A stretch of DNA of 64,000 nt from Paenibacillus cymbidii (lineage in GTDB: Bacteria > Bacillota > Bacilli > Paenibacillales > NBRC-103111): the NCBI RefSeq assembly GCF_004764705.1, contig NZ_SHLX01000024.1, positions 62,001 to 126,000 on the forward strand, in the 5' to 3' direction. The position numbers and the translations under genes were made by a program. Below, in pieces: positions 34,830 to 43,609 of the stretch. The notes beneath the pieces were generated by a model that saw only the letters and a list, made by a program, of their open reading frames with translations, searched no databases and was not told the DNA's origin. The first letter of the stretch is position 1; each line of letters starts with the position of its first letter.

Positions 34830-36767
34830 ATGGCGAGTGTGAACCCTTCCATGCGTTTGAAAGTAAAGGGCGACACCTACTTTCTCCCGAATTCTGACGG
34901 CGGGGTTTATTTCCGGAACAATCGGGTATCTTTGAGCTTGGAGGGCAAGACGATTTATCAATGGATCGAAAAATTGATGCCGATGTTCGGCGGGGAACTA
35001 ACGCTTTCGGAATTGACGGACGGACTGTCGGATCAGTACCGGGAGCGGGTTTACGAAATTGCGGAGCGGTTGTACCAGAATGGTTTCGTACGCGATGTGA
35101 GCCAGGATCGGCCGCATCAATTGCCGGAAGCCATTGTTGAAAACTTTGCTTCCCAAGTGGAATATTTGGACAGTGTATCGGGATCGGGCGCCTACCGCTT
35201 CCAACTCTATCGGCAAACCAAAGTGCTTGCGGTCGGATCGGGCTCTATTTTAGGAGCGCTGGTTTCGGCATTGTTTGAATCCGGATTGCCCAGGTTCCAC
35301 GTCCTTGTTACAGAACCGATGCAACAGACCGGCAAGGAGCGGCTCGCGAAGCTTGCCGAAAATGCCCGTCGTACCGATCCGGCGGCAGCGATGGAGGAAA
35401 TTGTCCTGCAACGGCGCGGAATAAGCGGATGGCTTGCGGCTATCCAGCCATTCGACGCGATTCTGTATGTGTCCGAGGATGGAAATATGGAAGAGCTTCG
35501 GGTACTGGATGCAGCATGCAAAGAGGCAGGCAAGGTGCTGCTTCCGGCGCTATGCCGGCAGCAGGCAGGTTTGGCAGGTCCGCTGGTTCAACGGAAGGAT
35601 GGAGGAGGCTGGGAATCGGCGTGGCGCCGTATCCATCAAACCGCGCTGCAGAAGGACCCGGAGAGGCATGCATTCTCCTCCACGGCAGGAGCGATGCTCG
35701 CGAATGTCGTGGTGTTTGAATGTCTCAAATGGTTCGCCGGGGTAGCCGAAGCGGAACCGAACCATCGATTGTTCCTGCTGGATCTTGAAACGTTGGAAGG
35801 GAAGTGGCATCCCTTCCTTCCTCATCCGCTGGTGACGGGGGGCGCGGCGATCGAAGAGGTACGGGATGTCGAGCCGCGGCTCCGCCAAAGTGCGGGGAAC
35901 ATCCGCTCCAACGCCGAATTGTTCTCCTGTTTCAGCCGGTTGACTTCGGAGGTAACCGGTGTTTTCCACATTTGGGATGAAGGCGACCTCAAGCAGCTTC
36001 CGCTCTCGTTGTGCCGCGTTCGGGCGGTCGATCCGCTGCCTGTTGGACCGGCCGGTCTGCTTCCCGACATCGTCTGCGCAGGGCTGACTCATCAGGGGGC
36101 GCGGCGGGAAGCGGGGCTGGCCGGAGTGGAAACGTATGCGTTGCGATTGGCAAGTTCGTTGATGGCGAACTTGCCCGCAGGGGCGAATATCGGAGTCGGT
36201 GCGGGGGAATCGTTCGCGGAAGGCGTTTGCCGCGGACTGCAAAAATGGTTGAACAACGAGCTGGAGAACCGTCTCTCCAACGGGAAACAGGCAGCCAGTC
36301 GCGTGGAGGGAATTTCGATCCAGGATGAACGTTGCCGATTTTATTGGCAATCGCTAACCACGCTGCAAGGCGCTCCGGTTATTGGCTGGGGAGAAGATCT
36401 TTCCGGTTTCCCCGTCATGTGGGTAGGGTCCGGCGGCCGTTGGTTCGGTTGTGCGGGCTTGAATCGAACGTTGGCGTTGCGGGACGCGTTGCAGCAGGCT
36501 CTCCTTCATGTGCAACATGAAGCGGCGAACCGCTCTTCGCCGAACTTGGAAATTTCGTCCGTATTATTGGACGGAAATCAACGGCAACACGTAACCATTC
36601 CCGTGTATGAAGAAGCGGGGCAGGCGGAGGCGGCGGAAGCGGCGCTGCAAGTATTGAAACGGAATCGCAAACGGCCTGTCATCCTGGATCTGTCGATCGA
36701 GCCGTTCATGAAAGAGGAGTTGGCCGGCGTATTCGGCGTATGGCTGCAAGAGGAGGAGCCAAGGTGA
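34830..36767 (+). CDS. ThiF-like thiazole-containing bacteriocin maturation protein
   Basis: 645 residues; ATG 34830 follows GAGGTGG by six bases, which I prefer over the upstream in-frame GTG/ATG. The opening NPSMRLKVKGDTYFLPNSDG, GVYFRNN and the QWIEKLMPMFGG segment match the putative thiazole-containing bacteriocin maturation family (ocin_ThiF-like). Residues 135-180 look like an E1/ThiF nucleotide fold (LAVGSGSILGALVSALFESG), without the full catalytic Cys/Arg set. In known heterocycloanthracin loci this protein partners the YcaO protein and probably recognises the leader. Its stop overlaps the YcaO start (GTGA), so translation is coupled. Confidence 0.88.
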   Translation: MASVNPSMRLKVKGDTYFLPNSDGGVYFRNNRVSLSLEGKTIYQWIEKLMPMFGGELTLSELTDGLSDQYRERVYEIAERLYQNGFVRDVSQDRPHQLPEAIVENFASQVEYLDSVSGSGAYRFQLYRQTKVLAVGSGSILGALVSALFESGLPRFHVLVTEPMQQTGKERLAKLAENARRTDPAAAMEEIVLQRRGISGWLAAIQPFDAILYVSEDGNMEELRVLDAACKEAGKVLLPALCRQQAGLAGPLVQRKDGGGWESAWRRIHQTALQKDPERHAFSSTAGAMLANVVVFECLKWFAGVAEAEPNHRLFLLDLETLEGKWHPFLPHPLVTGGAAIEEVRDVEPRLRQSAGNIRSNAELFSCFSRLTSEVTGVFHIWDEGDLKQLPLSLCRVRAVDPLPVGPAGLLPDIVCAGLTHQGARREAGLAGVETYALRLASSLMANLPAGANIGVGAGESFAEGVCRGLQKWLNNELENRLSNGKQAASRVEGISIQDERCRFYWQSLTTLQGAPVIGWGEDLSGFPVMWVGSGGRWFGCAGLNRTLALRDALQQALLHVQHEAANRSSPNLEISSVLLDGNQRQHVTIPVYEEAGQAEAAEAALQVLKRNRKRPVILDLSIEPFMKEELAGVFGVWLQEEEPR

Positions 36768-38707
36768 GCGCTTTGGTGGCGGTGATCGGAAGCGGGCAAC
36801 TCCCGGACCTGGTTTGCGACGAACTGCTTTCCGCATGCGAGATCGTTCGACAAGCCGATTTCCGGGCCGGTTTGCCGGAAGCGGCAAACTTGGCCCTGGT
36901 ACTGCATGATGCTTGGCATCCTGCGACTCATCGTGAAGCGGAGACGGTGCTGCGGCAAATCCGCGTGCCTTGGCTGCGCGGCTTTGTTGCCTGGGGCGAA
37001 GGGGTGGTCGGGCCGCTGGTTCGCCCGGATACGCCGGGTTGCTCCCAGTGCGCCGACACGAGACGGCTCATGGCGGGACGCGACCGTAAGGAGGCGTGGG
37101 AGTTGCAGCAGCGGCTCTTTGCGCACGGAGGATCCAAGCGAGATTCGTGGGCATCGCGCTCGGGACTTTTGCAGCTGGCTCATCTGCTGGCGGCGGAAAC
37201 GAAAAGGGCGCTTCATGGCAGCCCGGCCCACACGGAGGGACGGCTTTTTATCATCGAGATGAATACGCTGAACAGCTCGCGCCATTTTTTCCTGCCCGAC
37301 CCGTTATGTCCGGTTTGCGGCCGGCTGCCTGACGATTCCAGGGAAGCGGCCCGCATCGCGCTTAAGCCAAGCCCCAAGATCAGCGGGGACAGTTTCCGCT
37401 GCCGTCCCATGGGGGAGCTGAAATCGTTTCTGGTCAACGATTATCTGGACAGCCGAACCGGCTTTTTGAACGGAAAAATGCGCGACCTCGTTTCGCCGTT
37501 CGCTGACGCGAGCGTCAATTTGCCGTTGTTCGGGCAAGACGAGGCAACGGCAGGCCGCTCCCATTCCTATGCGGATAGCGAATTGACGGCCATATTGGAA
37601 AGCCTGGAGCGATATTGCGGCATGTCTCCCCGCGGCAAACGAACGGTAATTCGCGACAGTTACCGCAACCTGGAGGCAGAAGCGCTGAACCCGCTGCAGG
37701 TCGGGGTGCATGCCAAGGAACAATATGCGCTTGCCGGGTTCCCGTTCCAACCGTTCGATCAAGACCATCCGATCGATTGGGTATGGGGGTATTCGTTTGG
37801 GCGCGAGCGTCCGATTCTCGTTCCGGAACTGCTTGCCTACTACAGTATGGGCTGCGGGCAAGGATTGGTGTTCGAAACGTCCAACGGCTGCGCGCTGGGC
37901 GGAACGATGGAGGAAGCGATTTTTTACGGGATGCTGGAGGCGGTGGAACGGGATTCGTTCCTGATGGCTTGGTATGCGGAACTGCCGCTGCCGCGCATCG
38001 ACCCTTATTCCACAGGCGATCCGGAATTGCAAGTGATGATCGGCCGCCTTCGGGCGGTTGCAGGTTACGACGTCCACTTGTACAACTCGACGATGGAGCA
38101 TGGTATCCCGAGCATATGGGCGATTGCCAAAAACAACAAACAGCGGGGCCTCAATCTCCTCTGCGCGGCCGGCGCCCACCCCGATCCGGTACGGGCGGTG
38201 AAAAGCGCGATCCATGAATTGGCCGGCATGCTGCTCTCGTTCGAGGAGAAGTTCGAGACGAATCGCGGGGAATATGAACGCATGCTCCATGATCCGAATC
38301 AAGTCAGGCATATGGAAGATCATTCGATGCTGTACGGATTGCCGCAAGCGGAGGAGCGCCTCCGGTTTTTGCTGGACGAAAACCGCCCCTTGCAAACATT
38401 TGCCGGGGAATTCGGGCCGAAGGCGCGCCACGCCGATTTGACCGCCGATTTGACGGATCTGATCGAAGCTTTCCGCAGGATCAACCTCGATGTGATTGTC
38501 GTGGATCAAACCACGCCGGAAATCGCCCGCAACGGACTGTATTGCGTCAAAGTGCTCATTCCGGGGCTGCTGCCGATGACGTTCGGTTATCATCTTACGC
38601 GTCTGACCGGGCTGGAGCGGGTGCTTCGTGTGCCGGCGGAGCTCGGATATCGAAAAGGGATGCTCACGCCCCGGCAGCTCAATCCCCATCCGCACCCGTT
38701 TCCGTAA
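36764..38707 (+). CDS. Fused E1-like/YcaO cyclodehydratase of the TOMM cluster
   Basis: 647 residues from GTG 36764, overlapping the previous gene by four bases, behind GAGGAGGA. N-terminal part (1-240) is a ThiF/E1-like 'C' domain with a zinc-type tetra-Cys: Cys93, Cys96 (GCSQCADTR) and Cys182, Cys185 (LCPVCGRLP). C-terminal YcaO 'D' domain with ATP-binding acidic helices (SELTAILESLERYCG; GTMEEAIFYGMLEAVERDSF) and the Pro-rich tail NPHPHPFP, which has the PxPxP motif that matters for cyclodehydratases. It uses ATP to activate the amide bond before Cys or Ser and closes the azoline ring. The fusion matches SagC-D type enzymes. Confidence 0.93.
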   Translation: MSALVAVIGSGQLPDLVCDELLSACEIVRQADFRAGLPEAANLALVLHDAWHPATHREAETVLRQIRVPWLRGFVAWGEGVVGPLVRPDTPGCSQCADTRRLMAGRDRKEAWELQQRLFAHGGSKRDSWASRSGLLQLAHLLAAETKRALHGSPAHTEGRLFIIEMNTLNSSRHFFLPDPLCPVCGRLPDDSREAARIALKPSPKISGDSFRCRPMGELKSFLVNDYLDSRTGFLNGKMRDLVSPFADASVNLPLFGQDEATAGRSHSYADSELTAILESLERYCGMSPRGKRTVIRDSYRNLEAEALNPLQVGVHAKEQYALAGFPFQPFDQDHPIDWVWGYSFGRERPILVPELLAYYSMGCGQGLVFETSNGCALGGTMEEAIFYGMLEAVERDSFLMAWYAELPLPRIDPYSTGDPELQVMIGRLRAVAGYDVHLYNSTMEHGIPSIWAIAKNNKQRGLNLLCAAGAHPDPVRAVKSAIHELAGMLLSFEEKFETNRGEYERMLHDPNQVRHMEDHSMLYGLPQAEERLRFLLDENRPLQTFAGEFGPKARHADLTADLTDLIEAFRRINLDVIVVDQTTPEIARNGLYCVKVLIPGLLPMTFGYHLTRLTGLERVLRVPAELGYRKGMLTPRQLNPHPHPFP

Positions 38708-38730
38708 AGTCGTTGCCGGGAGGGAACAAG

Positions 38731-40311
38731 ATGAATCCGGGAGATTTTATCCATCGTTTGCATTATGAAACGGATCGAGCCCGGCCGCCGAATTGGGAAG
38801 TGGATTGGGAGGATGCGCCGCTTAAAGTGAAGCAGTACCGGGGGCTGCCGGTAGTTCCGCTTTCTTCGGAAGTGCCTCTGACGCTCGAGAGAGGGAGATT
38901 GCCCGAAAAACCGGGCCTGGACAGCGTCGGTCACATGCTTTGGTACGTATACGGGCTGACGCAAATGTGCCTGTCCGGTCCCGACTTGGATTCCGCAGCG
39001 CAAGACAAGGGCTCGCTGCAGTGGTGCAGGCGGTTCGTGCCGTCCGGCGGAGCCCTCTATCCGAACGAAGTATATGTTTATTTGAACATAGAGGAAGCGC
39101 CGGCCGGAGTGTACCATTACGATGCGGCCCATCATCGGCTGATACTGCTGCGGGAGGGCAATTTCGATCGTTATGTTTCCGGAGCGCTTGGCGAACGTTG
39201 CGATGTTTCCGGTTGTTTTGGCACGGTATTTGTCTCGACGGTATTTTGGAAAAACTTTTTCAAGTATCATTATTTTTCTTACCGGCTTCAGGGGCTTGAC
39301 GCCGGGGTACTGATCGGGCAACTGCTGGAAGTGGCGAAACGGTTCGGATTCGCGGCCGGCGTTCATTATCAGTTTCTTGACAGGGCGGTTAACCATTTGC
39401 TCGGGCTATCCGAACGGGAAGAGAGTGTTTATGCGGTTATTCCGCTATCGGTCGTGCCTGCAGTCCAGCAGGCTGCCGCAGGGAGAAACAGGGGAGGAAG
39501 TGTCTCTGCCGGCGACTTGTGCCGGGAATTGCCGACGGTTCGGCATCCTACTTTCCTGCGTTCGAAGAGAGTCAAGGAGTATCCGTTGCTGATCCGGATG
39601 AATGAAGCGTCGTTTGCGGAATCTTCGCACTCGTTTCGGGAGATCGGAGGAGGCAGGGAGATCGGTTACGGAGGGCGGGCGTTCGTTCTGCCTTACGTGA
39701 GGCGAATGTCGTACGATCTGGCAGCAGCCAGCCGAAATCGCCGCTCTCCGGACATGGATTTCGTGATGCGGGAGGTAAACCAGCTGCAGTTGGCCGCCAT
39801 GCTGCAAGAGGCGGCGGCTTCCTTCCGCTATCGGAACGATTTGGACAGTGCGGATGAAACGTTTGTTTCCCGCGTTTCCCTGTACTGCTGCTTGCACGGC
39901 ATGGAGGGGATTCCGGACGGCGCTTACCGCTATGACAGCGCGGCGCATCTGCTGCAGCAAATACGCCCCGGGGACCATCGGATATGGCTGCAGCAAGCGA
40001 TGTCGCTGCACAACGTCAATCTGCTTCAAGTGCCGATCTGTCTTCATGCGGCGGGAGACCGGGATCATTTGCTGCCGGTGCTGGGGGCCAGGGGATACCG
40101 GATCGGGCAGATGGAGACGGGGATTCTCGTCCAGCGGCTTCTGCTCGCGGCATCCGCGCTCGGGATGGGCGGACACCCGCTGCTCGGATTCGATACGCGG
40201 ATGTGTGACGACATCTACGAATTGTCGCCGCGCGGGAAAGTGAGCTTGATTCAAATTCCGATCGGCCCGTATCGCCAGCGTGCGTGGCTGAAGGGAAGCT
40301 TGCACGGCTAG
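38731..40311 (+). CDS. SagB-type dehydrogenase with two nitroreductase-like domains
   Basis: 526 residues, ATG 38731 behind GGGAGGGAAC. Two SagB/nitroreductase-like modules: the first (about 60-265) has RRFVPSGGALYPNEVYVYLN, the FMN-site signature of SagB proteins, and FRLQGLDAGVLIGQLLEVAK-like helix (seen as YRLQGLDAGVLIGQLLEVAK); the second (about 300-525) lacks the clear Gly-Gly-Ala-Tyr-Pro motif but keeps the QMETGILVQRLLLAASALGM helix. It should oxidise azolines to azoles with FMN. The duplication suggests one catalytic and one scaffold half. Last gene of the cluster, 23 bases after the YcaO gene, followed by a terminator. Confidence 0.9.
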   Translation: MNPGDFIHRLHYETDRARPPNWEVDWEDAPLKVKQYRGLPVVPLSSEVPLTLERGRLPEKPGLDSVGHMLWYVYGLTQMCLSGPDLDSAAQDKGSLQWCRRFVPSGGALYPNEVYVYLNIEEAPAGVYHYDAAHHRLILLREGNFDRYVSGALGERCDVSGCFGTVFVSTVFWKNFFKYHYFSYRLQGLDAGVLIGQLLEVAKRFGFAAGVHYQFLDRAVNHLLGLSEREESVYAVIPLSVVPAVQQAAAGRNRGGSVSAGDLCRELPTVRHPTFLRSKRVKEYPLLIRMNEASFAESSHSFREIGGGREIGYGGRAFVLPYVRRMSYDLAAASRNRRSPDMDFVMREVNQLQLAAMLQEAAASFRYRNDLDSADETFVSRVSLYCCLHGMEGIPDGAYRYDSAAHLLQQIRPGDHRIWLQQAMSLHNVNLLQVPICLHAAGDRDHLLPVLGARGYRIGQMETGILVQRLLLAASALGMGGHPLLGFDTRMCDDIYELSPRGKVSLIQIPIGPYRQRAWLKGSLHG

Positions 40312-40330
40312 CGTCTCCGGCATCAATCAT

Positions 40331-40362
40331 CCGCCTCCATCCGATTGACGGGTGGAGGCTTT
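40331..40362 (+). terminator. Probable terminator of the TOMM operon
   Basis: Arms GCCTCCATCCG / CGGGTGGAGGC with loop ATTGA then TTTCA; the stem is strong, the U-tract short. Confidence 0.65.
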
Positions 40363-40371
40363 CAGATGTCA

Positions 40372-40505
40372 GGGGAGGTTCCGTTATATCTCCAACGTTG
40401 GCTGTTGAGCACCGAATAGCGGAAGGAGAACCGTTATTGCTCCAAGATGTCTTCCAGACCAGGGACTATGGCAGGCTTGAATAGTAACGATTCGGAGTGA
40501 ATCGG
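40372..40505. repeat. Intergenic repeat of the second family (CCGTTATT type), copy 2
   Basis: GGTTCCGTTATATCTCC, CGAATAGCGGAAGG and AACCGTTATTGCTCC recur at 25-50-base steps and echo the inverted blocks at 30240-30425. The match is partial, so common origin is a suggestion. The rest of the spacer to 40644 holds only an A/T-rich leader. Confidence 0.4.
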
Positions 40506-40644
40506 AAGGGAAAATCATGCATGCACGGAAACGTTCGATGTTGGGAAGGGCTTTTTTTTGCCATTTTATTGTAGTGAAACCGCCCCGGTTTATGTTATGT
40601 TGAATCATATGCAGCTATTTTCTTATCCAGGCAGGTGAAAGAAG

Positions 40645-42186
40645 TTGATCAATATTGCCGTTGCAGCAATATTGTCGATCGCACTCGGGATCACGATCGT
40701 TCTGACGACGTTTACGATGTTTTATTGCCAAAGCGCCAAAAAGGTACATTTCATTTTATTGTCCGTGCCGGTATTTCTTTTTGTGCTTGGTTACCTGCTG
40801 GAAGTGACGGCGACGTCGGATAACGGCGGCTTTACGGCGACCAAGGTCATGTATTTGGGATCCGCGTTCATATCGCCGGTATTTTTGTTGTTTGCGTCGG
40901 ACTACTGCGAAGTTCGTCTCGCCAAACCGGTGATCCTCGTCCCTCTGTTTTTGATTCCATTCCTGGTGGTTGTGCTTGTCTGGACGACCGACTATCACTC
41001 GCTCATCTATACGTCGTACACATTCGAAATGGACGCGCCAATCCGACATTTGAATGTGGAAACGGGGAAGCTGTATTATGTGAACCATGCTTACGCTCTG
41101 CTTTGCATGTGTTTTGCAGGCGGAATCATCTTTCACCGGCTATTGAAATGGGACAAGCGGTATCGATTCCAGTTGCTCCTTTTGCTATTGGGTGTGATTA
41201 CACCGGTGCTAGCCAATGTTTTATTCGTGTTGAAATGGAATGTGTATGGCATCAACTACACGCCGGTTTCCCTGGTAGTGTTCAACGTCTTGTTTTATGT
41301 CAATATTATGCGGTACGACCTATTCGACATTTTGCCAAAAGCAACGGCCATGGCGCTTAATTCGATTAAAGAAGCGTTTATGCTGATCGACGCGGATATG
41401 CGCTTCTTAAGCGCAAACCCGGCCACTTATATCGTGATGCCCGGCTTGTCCAAGCTTCGCAAAGGCAGTGATATTACGGGGCTGGACGAGTGGCCGCCGG
41501 AACTGTCCAAGCTGATGGACAATCGGCATGAAGAGATCAAATTTTCGATTCGTACCGAAAGCGAACGTTTTTACAGCGCAAGCATCAGTGCCGTCTTCAC
41601 CAGAAAGAAAGCAGTGGCCGGCTGGATCATTTTGATCCAGGATGTAACAAGTCCGACTTTGTTGCTGCGAAAGCTGGAGGAAGCCGCTACCAAGGATGGG
41701 CTGACAGACGTTTACAACCGTAGGCACTTTACCGAACTTGCCCAAATCGAGCTTGCCAAAGCGCATGAATCGGCAAAATCGTGTTATGTCATCATGTTCG
41801 ACATCGACCATTTCAAAAAGATCAATGATACTTACGGTCATCCTGCAGGGGACGCCGTTCTGAAAACGGTTGCGGCAAGAGTGAAGAGTTGCGTGCGCCC
41901 ACACGATATTTTGGGCAGGTATGGCGGGGAGGAATTTATTGTAATCCTATCGGATGCCAATGAACATACGGCGCTGGCGCTGTCTGAAAGTATCCGCAGC
42001 AATATCGAAGATCAGCCCGTTGCTTACGACAACCTTTCTATTTCCGTTACAGCCAGCTTCGGCGTGGCGGCGTCGTACAGGGAAACATTGGAAATGATCC
42101 AAAAACACGCGGACCAAGCGCTTTACCATGCGAAACAGGGAGGAAGGAACCGGGTGGTCTTTTATCAACAAGCCGTCGGCAGTTGA
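40645..42186 (+). CDS. Membrane diguanylate cyclase (7TM sensor plus GGDEF)
   Basis: 513 residues, TTG start with AGGTGAAAG upstream. Seven to eight membrane helices in residues 1-215 match the 7TM region of histidine-kinase-type sensors, then a degenerate PAS-like part (225-330), then GGDEF (345-505). The metal/substrate segment FDIDHFKKINDTYGHPAGD is intact, the active loop reads RYGGEEF and an RPHD inhibitory I-site lies five residues before it. So this is a complete, feedback-inhibited enzyme making c-di-GMP, in contrast to the degenerate protein at 6061. It is followed by a small unknown gene 60 bases on, possibly co-transcribed. Confidence 0.92.
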   Translation: MINIAVAAILSIALGITIVLTTFTMFYCQSAKKVHFILLSVPVFLFVLGYLLEVTATSDNGGFTATKVMYLGSAFISPVFLLFASDYCEVRLAKPVILVPLFLIPFLVVVLVWTTDYHSLIYTSYTFEMDAPIRHLNVETGKLYYVNHAYALLCMCFAGGIIFHRLLKWDKRYRFQLLLLLLGVITPVLANVLFVLKWNVYGINYTPVSLVVFNVLFYVNIMRYDLFDILPKATAMALNSIKEAFMLIDADMRFLSANPATYIVMPGLSKLRKGSDITGLDEWPPELSKLMDNRHEEIKFSIRTESERFYSASISAVFTRKKAVAGWIILIQDVTSPTLLLRKLEEAATKDGLTDVYNRRHFTELAQIELAKAHESAKSCYVIMFDIDHFKKINDTYGHPAGDAVLKTVAARVKSCVRPHDILGRYGGEEFIVILSDANEHTALALSESIRSNIEDQPVAYDNLSISVTASFGVAASYRETLEMIQKHADQALYHAKQGGRNRVVFYQQAVGS

Positions 42187-42248
42187 GAGGGCGGCCGCCC
42201 CGACCTTAAGAATAATAGACAAGAACCGGAGATGAAGGATGGATGCTC

Positions 42249-42710
42249 ATGAACATTTCCAGCAATCCCATGCCCCGCAATTACGCTCGCCTACCGCAGA
42301 CGATAGAGGTGCCGCGGACTCAACAGGGTGCGGCTTTAGCGGTCAACGCCACTCCCGTTAGCGATACGGATTCGTTGCGGGCCAAACTGATCTCCGGCAA
42401 GGAACTGACGCCCGCCGAGCTGGAATATTTAAAACAGCATGCTCCCGACTTGTATCACAAGGCGGTGAAAGTGGCCCAAGAGCGGGAATCCTACAAAAGC
42501 TCCTTGAGCCAATCCCGTACCAAAAACGATACGATTGAGCTCCATAATCAAACGTTGACCCGCGTGCTGGCTGAAGTGAAAAATAGCGATGCCGATGAAA
42601 TCATGATGCATGTTAACGCGATTCAGGACACTTACCGCACCTTTGTTCATTCGAAGGAGTATGCCAAGCTGAAATGGGAGAAAAACGGAACGGGCCATCG
42701 CTTCTTTTGA
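42249..42710 (+). CDS. Small conserved protein of unknown function
   Basis: 153 residues from ATG 42249 (AAGGATGG upstream; ATG 42243 is too close). The first 45 residues look disordered; then GKELTPAELEYLKQHAPDLY and HKAVKVAQERESYKSSLSQS form two helices, and the rest is helical with NTKNDTI-like spacing. I recall similar ELTPAELEYLK helices in short Firmicutes proteins of unknown role. There is no signal, membrane or catalytic motif. It lies between the diguanylate cyclase and a shared terminator. Confidence 0.65.
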   Translation: MNISSNPMPRNYARLPQTIEVPRTQQGAALAVNATPVSDTDSLRAKLISGKELTPAELEYLKQHAPDLYHKAVKVAQERESYKSSLSQSRTKNDTIELHNQTLTRVLAEVKNSDADEIMMHVNAIQDTYRTFVHSKEYAKLKWEKNGTGHRFF

Positions 42711-42727
42711 GCTCTCTTGAGTCACCG

Positions 42728-42771
42728 AACAACCCGCCCGGATGGAGTTGCTCCATTCGGGCGGGTTTTAT
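42728..42771. terminator. Bidirectional terminator
   Basis: Arms AACCCGCCCGGATGGAG / TCCATTCGGGCGGGTTTTA with loop TTGC, between the convergent small gene and IclR gene. Confidence 0.88.
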
Positions 42772-42787
42772 ATTGGCTTCGGGCGGC

Positions 42788-43564
42788 TCACTTGCCCCCG
42801 AGTCGACCGGAAATGGACGCCGCGCAGCGTTTCACGGCGGCGGCGAGGGGCGCGATCCGCTCCGCCGTAATCACATCGGTCAAGCCGTTGATACTGACCG
42901 CTGCAATCACATCGCCGGCATAGTTGCGAATCGGGGCGGCGATGCAGCGGGAGCCAAGACCCGCTTCTTCGTCGTCGAGCGCGTAGCCTTGCTCCCGCAC
43001 AAGCCTCAGCTCCCGAAACAATGCTTCGGGAGAACCGATCGTGCGCGGCGTAAGGGCGGGCATGCCCAGTTTGTCCACGATGGCTTGCACGTCCGTTTCG
43101 TTCTTCCACGCGACGAGGCACTTGCCGAGCGCGGAGCTGTGCACGTACGTGCGTTCGCCGAGCAGCGTATCGAGCCGCATCGAGCTGGACGGCGCGGCAT
43201 GCCGCAAGTACAGCACCATGCCGTCGTACAAGGTCGCCAGATGGGCACGGACCTCCACTTCGTCGACAAGCTGCTGCAGGAACGGCTTGCTTTCGTCGAC
43301 CAGGCTCGTTTCGTGCATGTACAACGTGCCCAGCTCGAGCAGCGACGGGCCGATCCAGTACCGTTCGCTCGACGGTTCGCGTTCGACATAGCCGCGCAGC
43401 TGCAGTGTCGCCAGCATCCGATGGACGCTGCTTTTGTGCACGCCGAGCATGTCGGCGATTTCGGTGATGCCGAGCGGCTTGCGCTCCTGCCGGAACAAGT
43501 CGAGAATCGCCAGCGCCCGATCCAGCGACTGGACGAAATAGTAGGGCGCATCCTTGTCTTTCAC
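42788..43564 (-). CDS. IclR family transcriptional regulator
   Basis: 258 residues, GTG start with AAAGGAGG ten bases upstream. Winged helix at 10-70 (SLDRALAILDLFRQERKPLG; ITEIADMLGVHKSSVHRMLA) and the IclR effector domain at 80-255, with LGKCLVA and the late AAPIRNYAGDVIAAVSINGL. IclR proteins usually control neighbouring catabolic genes in response to a small acid or sugar. The neighbour upstream on the same strand is the amidohydrolase/aminotransferase fusion, 45 bases away, so it is the obvious target and the regulator may be co-transcribed with it. Confidence 0.92.
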   Translation of the reverse strand: MKDKDAPYYFVQSLDRALAILDLFRQERKPLGITEIADMLGVHKSSVHRMLATLQLRGYVEREPSSERYWIGPSLLELGTLYMHETSLVDESKPFLQQLVDEVEVRAHLATLYDGMVLYLRHAAPSSSMRLDTLLGERTYVHSSALGKCLVAWKNETDVQAIVDKLGMPALTPRTIGSPEALFRELRLVREQGYALDDEEAGLGSRCIAAPIRNYAGDVIAAVSINGLTDVITAERIAPLAAAVKRCAASISGRLGGK

Positions 43565-43609
43565 TGCGTAGTTTCCTCCTTTCGAACCGTGTGCCGGAAG
43601 GCCGGCTCG

